Part shown: in pieces, positions 25,842 through 34,412 of the stretch
Numbering within the stretch: the first letter of the stretch is position 1
Layout of the letters: each line of letters begins with the position of its first letter
Assembly: GCF_019799905.1 (NCBI RefSeq)
Contig: NZ_JABGCI010000005.1
Location: forward strand, 124,001-188,000
Length of the DNA stretch: 64,000 bases
Direction: 5' to 3'
Origin: Trujillonella endophytica
GTDB taxonomy: Bacteria > Actinomycetota > Actinomycetes > Mycobacteriales > Geodermatophilaceae
Made by a program: the position numbers and the translations under genes
Notes under the pieces: model-generated
Told to the model about the DNA's origin: nothing
The model's input: the letters and a program-made list of their open reading frames with translations, nothing else
The model's database searches: none

Positions 25842-27185
25842 GTGCTGACCGTGCGCGATGCCCTCGTGGTCTGGACCGGTACCGGGGAGGAGCAGGCCGG
25901 CGCCGACGTGGTCTGCGGGGACGACGGCCGGGTGGCCGGGGTCGGCCCGGCGGCCCCGCCGGGCGGCGAGTCGCTCGACGCCTCCGGGTGCGTCGTCACC
26001 CCGGGCCTGGTCAACGCCCACCACCACCTGCTGCAGACGGCGTTCCGCACCCTGCCCGGCACCCGGGGCGTGCCGATGGCGCGGTGGCTGCCCACGATGG
26101 CCGCCGCCTACGCAGCGGCCGGGGTGGACGACGAGCTCGCGGCCGCGGCGTCGTCCGCGGGGCTGGCCGAGGCGCTGCTGTGCGGCGTCACCACCGTGGC
26201 CGACCACCACCTGACCTGGCCCCGCGCGGCCGGCGACGGCGGCGTGGCGATCGCCCGGGCCACGGCGGGCGCGGCCCATCGGCTCGGCGCCCGGCTGGCG
26301 TTCGTGCGCGGCAGCGCCGGGGACGACCCGCAGGACGCCGCCGCCTCCGCCGCGGCCGTCGCCGACGCGCTCGTGCCGCGCGGCGGGGTCACCGACGACG
26401 GCGTGCTGCAGGTCGCCGTCGGCCCGGCCGGGGTGCACAGCGACCGGCCGGAGACCTTCGCCCTGCTCGCCGAGGTGGCCGCCCGGCACGGGCTGCGCCG
26501 CCGCACGCAGGCCAACGAGCAGGTCGACGTCGACATCGCCGCCCAGCGCTACGGGCGGCGGCCGCTGGACCTGCTCGACGAGTGGGGCTGGCTGGCCGGC
26601 GACGTGACGCTGGCGCACCTCTGCGGGGTGACCGACGCGGAGGTCGCGCGGCTGGGGGCCACCGGCGTCACGGCCACGCACGCGCCGGGCTGTGACCTGC
26701 CGATGGGCTGGGGCGTGGCGCCGGCCGCCGCGCTCGCCGACGCCGGTATCCCGGTGGGCCTGGGCACCAGCGGCGGCGGGTCCAACGACGCGGGCCACCT
26801 GCTGGCCGACGCCCGGCTGGCGATGCAGGTCGCGCCGCTGGCCGGGCGGCCGGTCGCGGCGCGCGAGGTGCTGGCGTGGGCGACCCGCGGCTCGGCCGAC
26901 GGGCTGGGGCGCGCCGACCTCGGCCGGCTCGCGGTGGGCGCGTGGGCCGACATCGTGTGCTGGGACGTCACCGGGGTGGCCGACGCCGGGGTGGCCGAGC
27001 CGGTGGCGGGGCTGCTGTGGGCGCGGCCGGGGCGGCGTCCGCGGCACGTCGTGGTGGGTGGCCGTGTCGTCGTCCGCGACGGGGAGCTGGTGACCGTGCC
27101 GGAGGGCGAGGTGTCCGGCTGGCTGCGCCGGCTGCTGGCCGACCGAACCGGCCGGGAACCTGCGCGTCACGGCACGGCAACCTGA
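25842..27185 (+). CDS. 8-oxoguanine deaminase-like amidohydrolase missing metal ligands
   Basis: 447 residues from GTG 25842. The fold follows the TrzN/8-oxoguanine-deaminase branch: GLVNAHHHLLQTAFRTLPGT (from about 55), then LAHLCGVT with His259. Two expected ligands are changed. The THLAE strand reads TQANE, with Gln223 for His, and the GLGVDGSASND strand reads GLGTSGGGSND, with Ser310 for the metal-binding Asp. The residues are confirmed in the nucleotide sequence. It may be a regulatory or structural pseudoenzyme or use a different chemistry. It lies 19 bases before an intact relative on the same strand. Confidence 0.85.
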   Translation: MLTVRDALVVWTGTGEEQAGADVVCGDDGRVAGVGPAAPPGGESLDASGCVVTPGLVNAHHHLLQTAFRTLPGTRGVPMARWLPTMAAAYAAAGVDDELAAAASSAGLAEALLCGVTTVADHHLTWPRAAGDGGVAIARATAGAAHRLGARLAFVRGSAGDDPQDAAASAAAVADALVPRGGVTDDGVLQVAVGPAGVHSDRPETFALLAEVAARHGLRRRTQANEQVDVDIAAQRYGRRPLDLLDEWGWLAGDVTLAHLCGVTDAEVARLGATGVTATHAPGCDLPMGWGVAPAAALADAGIPVGLGTSGGGSNDAGHLLADARLAMQVAPLAGRPVAAREVLAWATRGSADGLGRADLGRLAVGAWADIVCWDVTGVADAGVAEPVAGLLWARPGRRPRHVVVGGRVVVRDGELVTVPEGEVSGWLRRLLADRTGREPARHGTAT

Positions 27186-27204
27186 GCCGGTCAGGGTCGC
27201 GGGC

Positions 27205-28575
27205 GTGATCCGTCTCCTCGTGCGCGACGCCGTCCTGCTGACCATGGACCCCGACCGGCCCGACCCCTTCCGCGGCTGGTTCACGGTGGACGACGGCGGC
27301 CGGATCGCGGCGATCGAGCCGGGTGATCCGCCCGCGGACGTGCCGGCGGAGGCCGGCCAGGTCCTCGAGGCGGCCGGGAAGCTGATCGGGCCCGGCTTCG
27401 TCTCCTCGCACAGCCACCTGTTCACCTCCGCCTCGCGCGGGCTGGGCATGGACCAGTCGCTGTACGGGTGGATCCAGGCGATGACCCGGTACACCGACGC
27501 GGCCGACGCCGACGACGTCTACTGGCTGACCCGGCACGGCGCGCAGGACTTCCTCCGCAACGGCATCACCAGCGCCTACGACTTCACGTCCGCGGGCCTG
27601 CCGTTCACGGCGGGCGACGCGCGCTACGAGGCCGCGCTGCCCGACACCGCGTTCACGCACGCGCAGCTGCGGGCCAAGGCCGACGCCGGGCTGCGGCACG
27701 TGCACAGCGTGATGCTGGGGCAGGGCGGGGTCTCCCCCGCCGACGCGCTGGCCCAGCTCGACGAGGTGGTCGACGCCGCCGGGGACGCCGACCCGGCGCT
27801 GCACCTGGGCCTGGCGATCAGCGGCACCGTGCAGTGGGCCGACGACCCCGCCGCGGCCGACGTCGAGGTGGCCGCGATGCGCCGGCACGGGGTGCTCAAC
27901 CAGCCGCACTTCCTCGAGACGCCGCACGACGTGGAGCTGCAGCGGTCGAAGTTCGCCTGGTACGCCGACGCCGGCGCGCTGGGCCCGGACCTGGTGTTCG
28001 GCCACTTCATCCAGACCACCGACGAGATCATCCGGGCCGCCGCCACGGCCGGCTGCGGGATGAGCTGGCAGCCGATGAGCAACGGCCGGCTGGCGTCGGG
28101 CGTCGCGCAGATCCCGCGGATCCGCGAGCTCGGCATGCGGGTGGGCATCGGCCTGGACGACCAGTCGTGCACCGACGTGAGCGACCCGTTCGGCAACATG
28201 CGGACGGCGCTGGCGCTGGTTCGGGCCACCTCCCACGACCCCTCGGCGCTGCCGGTCCGCGACGTGCTCGACATGCACACCCGGGGTTCGGCGGAGGTGC
28301 TGGGCATCGACGACCGGGTGGGCACGCTGCGGGTCGGGCGGTACGCCGACTTCCTCGTCGTCGACCCCCGCGATCCCGACACCGGCCCGGTCTGGGACGC
28401 CCACGGCACGTACGTGCTCGCCTGTTCGCTGCGGAACCTGCACCAGGTGTGGGTGGGCGGCCGGCTGGCAGCCGACGGTCCGCGGCTGACCGACCCCGAT
28501 GCCGGCACCGTCGTCGACGAGGTGCACGAGCGGCTGGCCCGGCTGGTCGGGCAGGTGGACGGTGCCGGGCGATGA
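27205..28575 (+). CDS. Amidohydrolase (TrzN/AtzB/8-oxoguanine deaminase-like), intact
   Basis: 456 residues from GTG 27205, seven bases after CAGGGT, so possibly leaderless. Metal and catalytic residues are in place: SSHSHLFTS (His69, His71), NQPHFLETPHD (His and Glu), VFGHFIQTTDE (His), and GIGLDDQSCTDVSDPFGNMR (Asp). It should deaminate or dechlorinate a purine, triazine or related ring. It follows the metal-poor paralog-like gene 25842-27185 and is opposite the creatininase gene, so the three probably form one pathway. The exact substrate is not predictable from motifs. Confidence 0.9.
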   Translation: MIRLLVRDAVLLTMDPDRPDPFRGWFTVDDGGRIAAIEPGDPPADVPAEAGQVLEAAGKLIGPGFVSSHSHLFTSASRGLGMDQSLYGWIQAMTRYTDAADADDVYWLTRHGAQDFLRNGITSAYDFTSAGLPFTAGDARYEAALPDTAFTHAQLRAKADAGLRHVHSVMLGQGGVSPADALAQLDEVVDAAGDADPALHLGLAISGTVQWADDPAAADVEVAAMRRHGVLNQPHFLETPHDVELQRSKFAWYADAGALGPDLVFGHFIQTTDEIIRAAATAGCGMSWQPMSNGRLASGVAQIPRIRELGMRVGIGLDDQSCTDVSDPFGNMRTALALVRATSHDPSALPVRDVLDMHTRGSAEVLGIDDRVGTLRVGRYADFLVVDPRDPDTGPVWDAHGTYVLACSLRNLHQVWVGGRLAADGPRLTDPDAGTVVDEVHERLARLVGQVDGAGR

Positions 28576-28630
28576 GTTTCCCGCCGCCGTGGTGTCCTCT
28601 CTCCGGTACACCGACGACGAGGAGCGCCTG

Positions 28631-29023
28631 ATGGACATGAAGCTCGAACTGGTACCGGTCCCGGTCACCGACGTGGACCGCGCCAAGGCGTTCTACGTCG
28701 GACTCGGGTTCGAGGCGGACGTCGACGTCAGCCCGGCGCCGGGGGTGCGGGTGGTCCAGCTGACCCCGCCGGGTTCGGCCTGCTCGATCAGCGTCGGCAC
28801 CGGGCTCCCCGCCTACGAGGAGTCCCCACCCGGCTCGGTCAAGGGCCTGCACCTCGTCGTCCAGGACATCGAGGCGGCCCGGGCCGACCTGATCGGACGC
28901 GGGATAGACGTCGGCGACGTCCAGGACGTCGGCGGCGGGGTGAAGTACGCCGGGTTCGCCGACCCGGACGGCAACACGCTCACGCTGCAGGAGATGAGCT
29001 GGCGGACCGGCGACGCCTTCTGA
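28631..29023 (+). CDS. VOC-family (glyoxalase/dioxygenase fold) protein
   Basis: 130 residues from ATG 28631, with AGGAG upstream. It has the two beta-alpha-beta-beta-beta modules of the vicinal oxygen chelate fold: VPVPVTDVDRAKAFYVGLGF at the start and KGLHLVVQDIEAARADL, with the closing FADPDGNTLTLQE. These proteins are metal-dependent lyases, dioxygenases or resistance proteins; the ligands here are not distinctive enough to choose. The gene follows the amidohydrolase with a 55-base gap and may be part of the same transcript. Confidence 0.85.
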   Translation: MDMKLELVPVPVTDVDRAKAFYVGLGFEADVDVSPAPGVRVVQLTPPGSACSISVGTGLPAYEESPPGSVKGLHLVVQDIEAARADLIGRGIDVGDVQDVGGGVKYAGFADPDGNTLTLQEMSWRTGDAF

Positions 29024-29113
29024 CTGCGCCGGTCGCCCTGTCCCTGGAGGCGGCCTGTGGGACGCGTCGAGCCGTCCAGCAGCACAGACGACGCAGCCCT
29101 CCGGGCTCGGTCA

Positions 29114-29506
29114 TCAGAACATCCCGTTGTCGTTGGCGGAGCGGTCGGGGATGACCTGCAGGACATCCCAGTGCTCGACGACCTTGCCGTCCGGGTCGAG
29201 GCGGAAGATGTCGATGCCGGCGTGGTCGTGGTCGCCGGGCCAGGTCTGGTGGCAGTGCAGGACGACGTGGTCGCCCTCGGCGATCACGCGGACGAACCGC
29301 ACCTGCTTGCCCGGGTGGTCGCGGGCCATCCGCTCGAAGTACTCGACGAAGGCGCTCTTGCCGTCCCCGACGTGCGGGTTGTGCTGGGTGTAGGTGTCCC
29401 CTGCAAAGCGCTCCAGGGCCTCGGCCGGACGGCACTGGTTGAACATGAGGTCGTAGAAGGACTGCACGGTGTCCTTGTTGCGCTGCGTCTGGTCGGAGGT
29501 GGTCAC
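29114..29506 (-). CDS. SnoaL/NTF2-like small protein
   Basis: 130 residues from GTG 29506, eight bases after GGAGG. The cone-shaped NTF2-like domain is recognised from RNKDTVQSFYDLMFNQCRPA, the YTQHNPHVGDG loop, VVLHCHQTWPGDHDHAGI, FRLDPDGKVVEHWDV and a final ANDNGMF. Proteins of this group act as polyketide cyclases, isomerases or stress-response proteins. The presence of HNPHVGDG and HWDV is typical of the SnoaL-like subgroup. It is convergent with the VOC gene; upstream is about 190 bp without genes. Confidence 0.85.
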   Translation of the reverse strand: MTTSDQTQRNKDTVQSFYDLMFNQCRPAEALERFAGDTYTQHNPHVGDGKSAFVEYFERMARDHPGKQVRFVRVIAEGDHVVLHCHQTWPGDHDHAGIDIFRLDPDGKVVEHWDVLQVIPDRSANDNGMF

Positions 29507-29700
29507 GGTCACATCCTCCGAGCAGACGGCAGGGGACCTGACGGCGCGTTCGCCGGGACACCGCTGACGGACCGACAGCGGGCAGGCGGGGTGGATTCCC
29601 CTCGCGGGGACCGTCCGATGGATCGACCGTCCGAGGTCCTGGATGGACGCCGACGAGAGCGGGTGGGATCCGGACCCACCACCGATGGCTGCAGCGGTTC

Positions 29701-30831
29701 CTATGCCGAGCTGATGTAGCACCGAGCAGCGGGCCGTGCGTCGGGTTGCTGGACGCACCCTGCGATGACGGTCGTGTTCTTGTCGAAGAGCAGCAGGGGC
29801 ACCGGGCCGTGACGCTGGAAGAAGACGTCCGCCGGAACATCGAGCGTCTCCACGCGCATCGGCGCGTCAGGGCCGGCGAACACCCGGCGGATCACGCCGT
29901 CGCTCTCGAGAGCGAACAACTGGCCTGCCTGGCTGAAGGTGACGGCCTCGGGAGGCACCGCCACGTCCGGCGGCTCGAGGTAGGGCTCACGGTCCACCCA
30001 GCCGGTGGCGGGGGACCACGCCGGGGCTGGGGCGTCCGCCGGGCCGAGGCGGAGAGCTCCACCGACGCATTCCGGCCGCACCAAGGGGTACACGGGGAAG
30101 ACCCGCCGGGTGTCCGGTAGCGGCGTCCAGACCTCATCGACCAACCGATGGACGGCGGACTCGTACGGTTCGTCGCTGAGATCGTCGCGGGGGAACTGCT
30201 CGTCGAGCGGCATGACGGTGTAGAGCCCATCGGCCAGCACGCACGCCACCCCGCTCGGGAGCTCGCCCCGGGCAGTCGTGCGCCCGGACTCCAGGTCATG
30301 ACCGATCAGCCTCTTGTCCGAGTCGGCCATCCAGACGACGTCGTCGTGGACGCCGATCAAGCCGACGGAGTCCCTCGCGGAGTCACCGCAGTCGAAACTC
30401 CCCCGTCCGCGCGCGAAGTCCTCCGCGGCGACCGTCGCTCCTTCGCCGTCCAGGAGGAGGACCCTCACGACCGGCTCCTCACTGCTGGTGCAGACCATGT
30501 GGACGACCACCACCCCGTCCCGGTACGGCGCCATGCGGTGCGAGTGACCAGGCAGGCTGACGACGTCGGTGGTCCGACCGGTGTGGTCGATCCTGAACAG
30601 CGACGCACCGCCGTCCTCGTCCTCGTCTTCGCGGGTCCGGATCCACACCTGGCCGTCCCCCGCGACCAGCTCGATCGGCGACTCGACGTCGAAGGTCGCC
30701 TCGAATCCTCGTGATGGCGGAGAGCCGGCCGGCTCGGCCCTGTCGCGCTCACCCCCGGAGCACGCCGACACCCACGCGATCACACAAGCGGAGAGTGCCG
30801 GGAGATGGCTACGGCCGCGGCGACGAGACAT
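29701..30831 (-). CDS. Putative lipoprotein with a beta-propeller-like body
   Basis: 376 residues from ATG 30831, with GGAGG upstream. A signal peptide ends in the lipobox WVSAC (Cys24), so it should be acylated and held on the outer face of the membrane. The body alternates short strands with loops (GDGQVWIRTREDEDEDGG, SLPGHSHRMAPYRDG, HDDVVWMADSDKR), like a beta-propeller sensor or binding protein. No family is named. Base composition is slightly less GC-rich than its neighbours. It lies downstream of an ECF sigma operon but separated from it by a 369-base gap. Confidence 0.7.
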   Translation of the reverse strand: MSRRRGRSHLPALSACVIAWVSACSGGERDRAEPAGSPPSRGFEATFDVESPIELVAGDGQVWIRTREDEDEDGGASLFRIDHTGRTTDVVSLPGHSHRMAPYRDGVVVVHMVCTSSEEPVVRVLLLDGEGATVAAEDFARGRGSFDCGDSARDSVGLIGVHDDVVWMADSDKRLIGHDLESGRTTARGELPSGVACVLADGLYTVMPLDEQFPRDDLSDEPYESAVHRLVDEVWTPLPDTRRVFPVYPLVRPECVGGALRLGPADAPAPAWSPATGWVDREPYLEPPDVAVPPEAVTFSQAGQLFALESDGVIRRVFAGPDAPMRVETLDVPADVFFQRHGPVPLLLFDKNTTVIAGCVQQPDARPAARCYISSA

Positions 30832-31200
30832 CGGACCTCCGCAGTCGTGGGTGCACGGAGTACTACCGCACCCGCCCGCGCGCCCTGAGGCAGGAGACGG
30901 GCGATGCGGAACTGCAACGAAGGCGGTGTTGTCGCGGCCGATGGCGGAACCCGCTCGCAGGCGATGGCTGACGAACCGCGGGCCGTTGATCACGCCTCGC
31001 CGCCGCAGGAGTGGGTAGCCGGATGCGCGACCTCTCGGGACTGGTGCCAGGACCGTCCTGGCTGCTTCGTCGGAAGCAGCAGGGGTCGTCGCGGCGGCTC
31101 GTCCGGCCGCGCCTACGAGCGGAGGACGCCCTCGCCCGCCGGTTCTCATCGACCGAGGGCCCTCGACAGCAGCTACGGGTACTCGGGCCACTCCCCGTCC
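30832..31200. other. 369-base intergenic stretch without a clear gene
   Basis: It lies between the sigma-partner gene (31201-32280) and the lipoprotein gene, both on the minus strand. Composition is less GC-rich than the surroundings. Reading frames here are shadows without recognisable sequence, and I see no clear riboswitch, hairpin or repeat. It probably holds the lipoprotein promoter. Confidence 0.5.
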
Positions 31201-32280
31201 TCAGCGGTCCAGCCAGGCGAACCCGACGCCGTTCCCCAGTCCATACGGGCCTGCATCGCTGCGGATGACGGCCGAGCACTCCGAGCCGAGGATCGTGACC
31301 GCCCGGCGGGTGCCGGTCCGGTCCTCCACGACGGCGGCGCGGGTCGGCTCCGGGCTGGCGAAGCGGCCACAGTCCGCCGTGCCCCCGGGGACCGCGTGCA
31401 GCCCGATCCGGACCCGCTCGGCCTCCTCGGGTGTCAGTTCGCGAACGGCGGGCTCGCCGTCCTCGGCCCCGAACGGCCAGGTGCAGACGATCCCGCGCAC
31501 CGCCGTCAGCGGCATGACCATCGGCGAGCGCTCACCGAGGAGGTAGCCGGTGTCGAGCGAGGCCGACGCACCGTCGACGTCGACGCTGTCGGGGTCGCGC
31601 GGATCCGCGGGGCAGACGAGCGGCTCGGTGCTCGGAGAGGAGGCGAACCCGTCGGCGTACTGACGACCGAACGCCGTCATCACCAACCCGTACACGCCGA
31701 CCGTGTCGGGACCGCGGACCAACCGGCCGTCCCCCAGCCGTCCGGTGCATCCCGGATCGGTGTCCCCGACGAGCGTCGCGACACCGCCGTCGGCGAAGCC
31801 GATCTGGACCTCGTAGGTGCGGCCGCCCGAGAGCTCACCGCACGGGTACCCCGGAGGAGGGCCACCTGCGTACACCTCGTCCAGCTCGTCCAGGCCGGCG
31901 AGCAGGTCCAGGTGCGTGGTCAGCGCGTCGGACGGCGCCTCGGCGGGTGCGGTGTACCCCTCGTCCCCCGGGCAGAACCTGACCCACACCGGCGTCCCCT
32001 CGATGCTGTCCCGCGTGGCGTCGGCGGTGTCGATGCAGGCTGCTGGGGCGGGCGCCGCCGTGCGGTCCGGGGCGCGACCGTCCAGGACGAACGGCACCAC
32101 CACGGCGGCCGCGACGACCGCGGCGACGACCCCCGCCAGCGCGGCCGAGCGCCTCCGCCGGGAGCGATGCCCGGCGAGCACCCGCTCGTACAGGTCGCCC
32201 GGCGCGGCCGGGACATCCTCCGCCCGGTCTGCCAGGCCGCCGCGCAGTAGCGCCTCGAGATCTCCGGTGCCGCGGTCCAT
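31201..32280 (-). CDS. Membrane-anchored partner of the ECF sigma factor
   Basis: 359 residues from ATG 32280, one base after the stop of the sigma-factor gene, so translation is coupled. Residues 1-44 are cytoplasmic, with a helical segment, then a transmembrane helix at about 45-67 (SAALAGVVAAVVAAAVVVPF) and a large extracytoplasmic domain with several Cys. This topology is that of a transmembrane anti-sigma factor, but no zinc-binding HxxxCxxC motif is visible, so a regulatory role is inferred from operon order only. The outside domain has no recognised family. Confidence 0.75.
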   Translation of the reverse strand: MDRGTGDLEALLRGGLADRAEDVPAAPGDLYERVLAGHRSRRRRSAALAGVVAAVVAAAVVVPFVLDGRAPDRTAAPAPAACIDTADATRDSIEGTPVWVRFCPGDEGYTAPAEAPSDALTTHLDLLAGLDELDEVYAGGPPPGYPCGELSGGRTYEVQIGFADGGVATLVGDTDPGCTGRLGDGRLVRGPDTVGVYGLVMTAFGRQYADGFASSPSTEPLVCPADPRDPDSVDVDGASASLDTGYLLGERSPMVMPLTAVRGIVCTWPFGAEDGEPAVRELTPEEAERVRIGLHAVPGGTADCGRFASPEPTRAAVVEDRTGTRRAVTILGSECSAVIRSDAGPYGLGNGVGFAWLDR

Positions 32281-32281
32281 C

Positions 32282-32812
32282 TCAGCGTTCCCTTCCGGAG
32301 CCGGCGGGGTCGGTGGCCCGGTCCCCCGCCGGCTCGGCGAGCAGCCCACGCAGCCGCGCCAGGCCGCGGGCGGCGTGGGTCTTGACCGTGTTGACCGAGC
32401 AGCCGAGCGCCTCGGCGGTGCCGGCCTCGGAGAGGTCCTCCCAGTAGCGGAGCACCAGGACGGCGCGCATGCGGGGCGGCAGCTGGGCGAGGGCGGCGGC
32501 CATGGCCTGCCGGTCGCCCGTGTCGAAGCGGGGCTCGGAGGTCCCGCTGAGCAGCGGCGTCTCGGAGGCGAACTCGCGGACCCGCAGCCGCCGCCGCCAG
32601 CCCGCGTACGTCGTCACCAGGACCCGCCGGACGAAGGCGCTCGGGTCCTCCCGGTTGGTGACCCGCCCCCAGTGCCGGTAGGTCTTGATCAGCGCGGTCT
32701 GCAGGAGGTCCTCGGCGTGCCCGCGGTCGCCGGTCAGCAGGTACGCCGTCCGCAGCAGCGCGGTCGAACGCTCCCGCACGAACGTCTCGAACGAGCCGTC
32801 GTCCCGACTCAC
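32282..32812 (-). CDS. ECF RNA polymerase sigma factor (SigE-type)
   Basis: 176 residues if started at GTG 32812, which follows a GGGGGGA stretch; ATG 32839 is an alternative. Region 2 is FVRERSTALLRTAYLLTGDR followed by GHAEDLLQTALIKTYRHWGR. Region 4 is QLPPRMRAVLVLRYWEDLSE and ALGCSVNTVKTHAARGL. The form FVxxRxxALLRTAYLLTGD is typical of the SigE/SigM-like ECF group of actinobacteria. It should answer an envelope signal passed through the adjoining membrane protein. Confidence 0.93.
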   Translation of the reverse strand: MSRDDGSFETFVRERSTALLRTAYLLTGDRGHAEDLLQTALIKTYRHWGRVTNREDPSAFVRRVLVTTYAGWRRRLRVREFASETPLLSGTSEPRFDTGDRQAMAAALAQLPPRMRAVLVLRYWEDLSEAGTAEALGCSVNTVKTHAARGLARLRGLLAEPAGDRATDPAGSGRER

Positions 32813-32926
32813 CCGTCCCCCCGCCGCCGCTGCATGCATCCAAGACGCACCCGGCCGACGCCGAGGGTGACTCCGTCACCGATTCGTGACGGCGTCGCGG
32901 GCGATCGGCGAGCCGGCGACCTCGGG

Positions 32927-34255
32927 TCAGAGCGCGCGGACCACGTCCCCCAGCTCCCGGGTCCGCCACAGGTTGAGCAGCTTCGTCGCCATGTGCAGCT
33001 GGATCCGGGCGTTCTCGTGCCTGGCGAAGCGGCTGTCCCGGTAGCTCTCCACCGCGTCGATGTCCTCGACCTCGCGCGGGACGGCGACGGGCGCCCCCAT
33101 GGAGTGGGCCAGGCCGGAAGCCGCCATCAGCAGGATGTGCAGCCGCAGCTCGCCGAGGTCCAGCCGTGGGCCGCCGCCGGCCGCGTACTCCTCGATGAAC
33201 ACGGCCAGCAGCTCGTCGAGGTGGTCGTTCCAGATGAACGGTTCCGCGCCGCTGATCGCGCCGCTGATGGACTGGGCGACGCTGAGCTGCCCGGCGTTGG
33301 CCCAGTCCAGGAAGCCGCACTCCAGCTCGCCGTCAAGGCCCGGCCGGAACCAGCAGTTGTCGATGTTGGCGTTCCAGTGCGCGAAGGCGATGAAGTCCGG
33401 GTTCCCGTGCAGCACCGCGTCGATCCGCTCACCCGCCGCGAGCACGTCCGGGATGTCCTGCAGGAACCGGTCGCGGAGCTCCGGCGTACGCACGTCGTCC
33501 GGGAACAGCTGCGGGTAGCGGTCGACGAACGCGAACAACCGGGTGGCCCACTGCACGATCTTGGCCTCCGGCACCTGGCGCCCGTGGCTGCGCAGGGCCC
33601 GCTCGCGGTCGTACGGGAACTGCCTGTCGAACTCGGGCGACAGCCGGCCGGCCCGGTGGGCTCCCGACAGCCTCGCCAGGCCCCGCAGGATGGCCGTGTA
33701 GTGGCCCACCTGGTCCGGGACGACGTAGTCCAGGCACTTGGGGTGGTGCGGCTCCACGCCGTCGCGGCCGAACGGGATGCACTCGGTGACGATCAGCCCG
33801 GTGTGGGACTCCGGGTCGACGTCGGCGAACAGCATGGCCGGCACCGGGACGGGGAAGTCCGGCGACCGGGACAGGATCGCGAAGCTCACCTCCGAGACCA
33901 TCTGGGAGCGACCGCTGTCCCACAGCTCGTTGTCGAAGTTGCGCGAGAACTTGACGAACAGCTCCTCCGGCAGGTCCGCTGCGGGCTCGTCGTACGCCAC
34001 CGTCAGCAGCAGCTTCCTGCCGGTGCCGCCCCCCTCGAACTCCTGCGATCCGACGATGCGGCTGACGCTGTTGCCGCCGGACAGGGCGCCGGAGGCCCGG
34101 AACGCCCGGGTGAGGAAACCCGGACCGTCCGACAGCAGCGCACCGGCATCGGCGGGAACCGGGAGGCCGAAGTGCTGACCGGGCGCCCAGCGCTCGCCGT
34201 CCGCGGCCGCTGGACCGTCGTTCGTCGGTGTCACGCCGTCCTTCTCGTTCTGCAT
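32927..34255 (-). CDS. Phosphotransferase-fold protein with Asn in place of catalytic Asp
   Basis: 442 residues from ATG 34255. The protein follows the APH/choline-kinase fold: an ATP-binding Lys in ELFVKFSRNF (Lys102), then the Brenner-type loop and FLDWANAG (Asp317). Active members have HxDxxxxN in the loop. This one has HWNANIDN (residues 293-300), so the catalytic base position 295 is Asn. Nucleotide sequence confirms AAC. It may be a pseudokinase, or its true substrate may need different chemistry. It is not in an obvious operon. Confidence 0.8.
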   Translation of the reverse strand: MQNEKDGVTPTNDGPAAADGERWAPGQHFGLPVPADAGALLSDGPGFLTRAFRASGALSGGNSVSRIVGSQEFEGGGTGRKLLLTVAYDEPAADLPEELFVKFSRNFDNELWDSGRSQMVSEVSFAILSRSPDFPVPVPAMLFADVDPESHTGLIVTECIPFGRDGVEPHHPKCLDYVVPDQVGHYTAILRGLARLSGAHRAGRLSPEFDRQFPYDRERALRSHGRQVPEAKIVQWATRLFAFVDRYPQLFPDDVRTPELRDRFLQDIPDVLAAGERIDAVLHGNPDFIAFAHWNANIDNCWFRPGLDGELECGFLDWANAGQLSVAQSISGAISGAEPFIWNDHLDELLAVFIEEYAAGGGPRLDLGELRLHILLMAASGLAHSMGAPVAVPREVEDIDAVESYRDSRFARHENARIQLHMATKLLNLWRTRELGDVVRAL

Positions 34256-34358
34256 CGGGTGTCCGCCCGGCTCCAGCCGGACGTCGACGCCCTGCGGGAG
34301 CCGGACCCCATCGTTCCGGGCGACCTCCCGACCGGCAATCGGCACCCCCCCACGACGC

Positions 34359-34397
34359 GACCGCGCCGGCGGCCCGAGGCGGGCCGCCGGCGCGGTC
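34359..34397. terminator. Bidirectional hairpin terminator
   Basis: A perfect 17-bp stem (gaccgcgccggcggccc) with a 5-base loop ends 15 bases before the stop of the solute-binding protein gene, marking the end of the minus-strand transporter operon. Confidence 0.85.
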
Positions 34398-34412
34398 TGG
34401 GAGTGCGACGGG

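Noticed and set aside
29057..29719. Plus-strand frame of 220 codons at 29057
   Set aside because: It is the antisense shadow of the SnoaL-like gene and overlaps the convergent gene structure.
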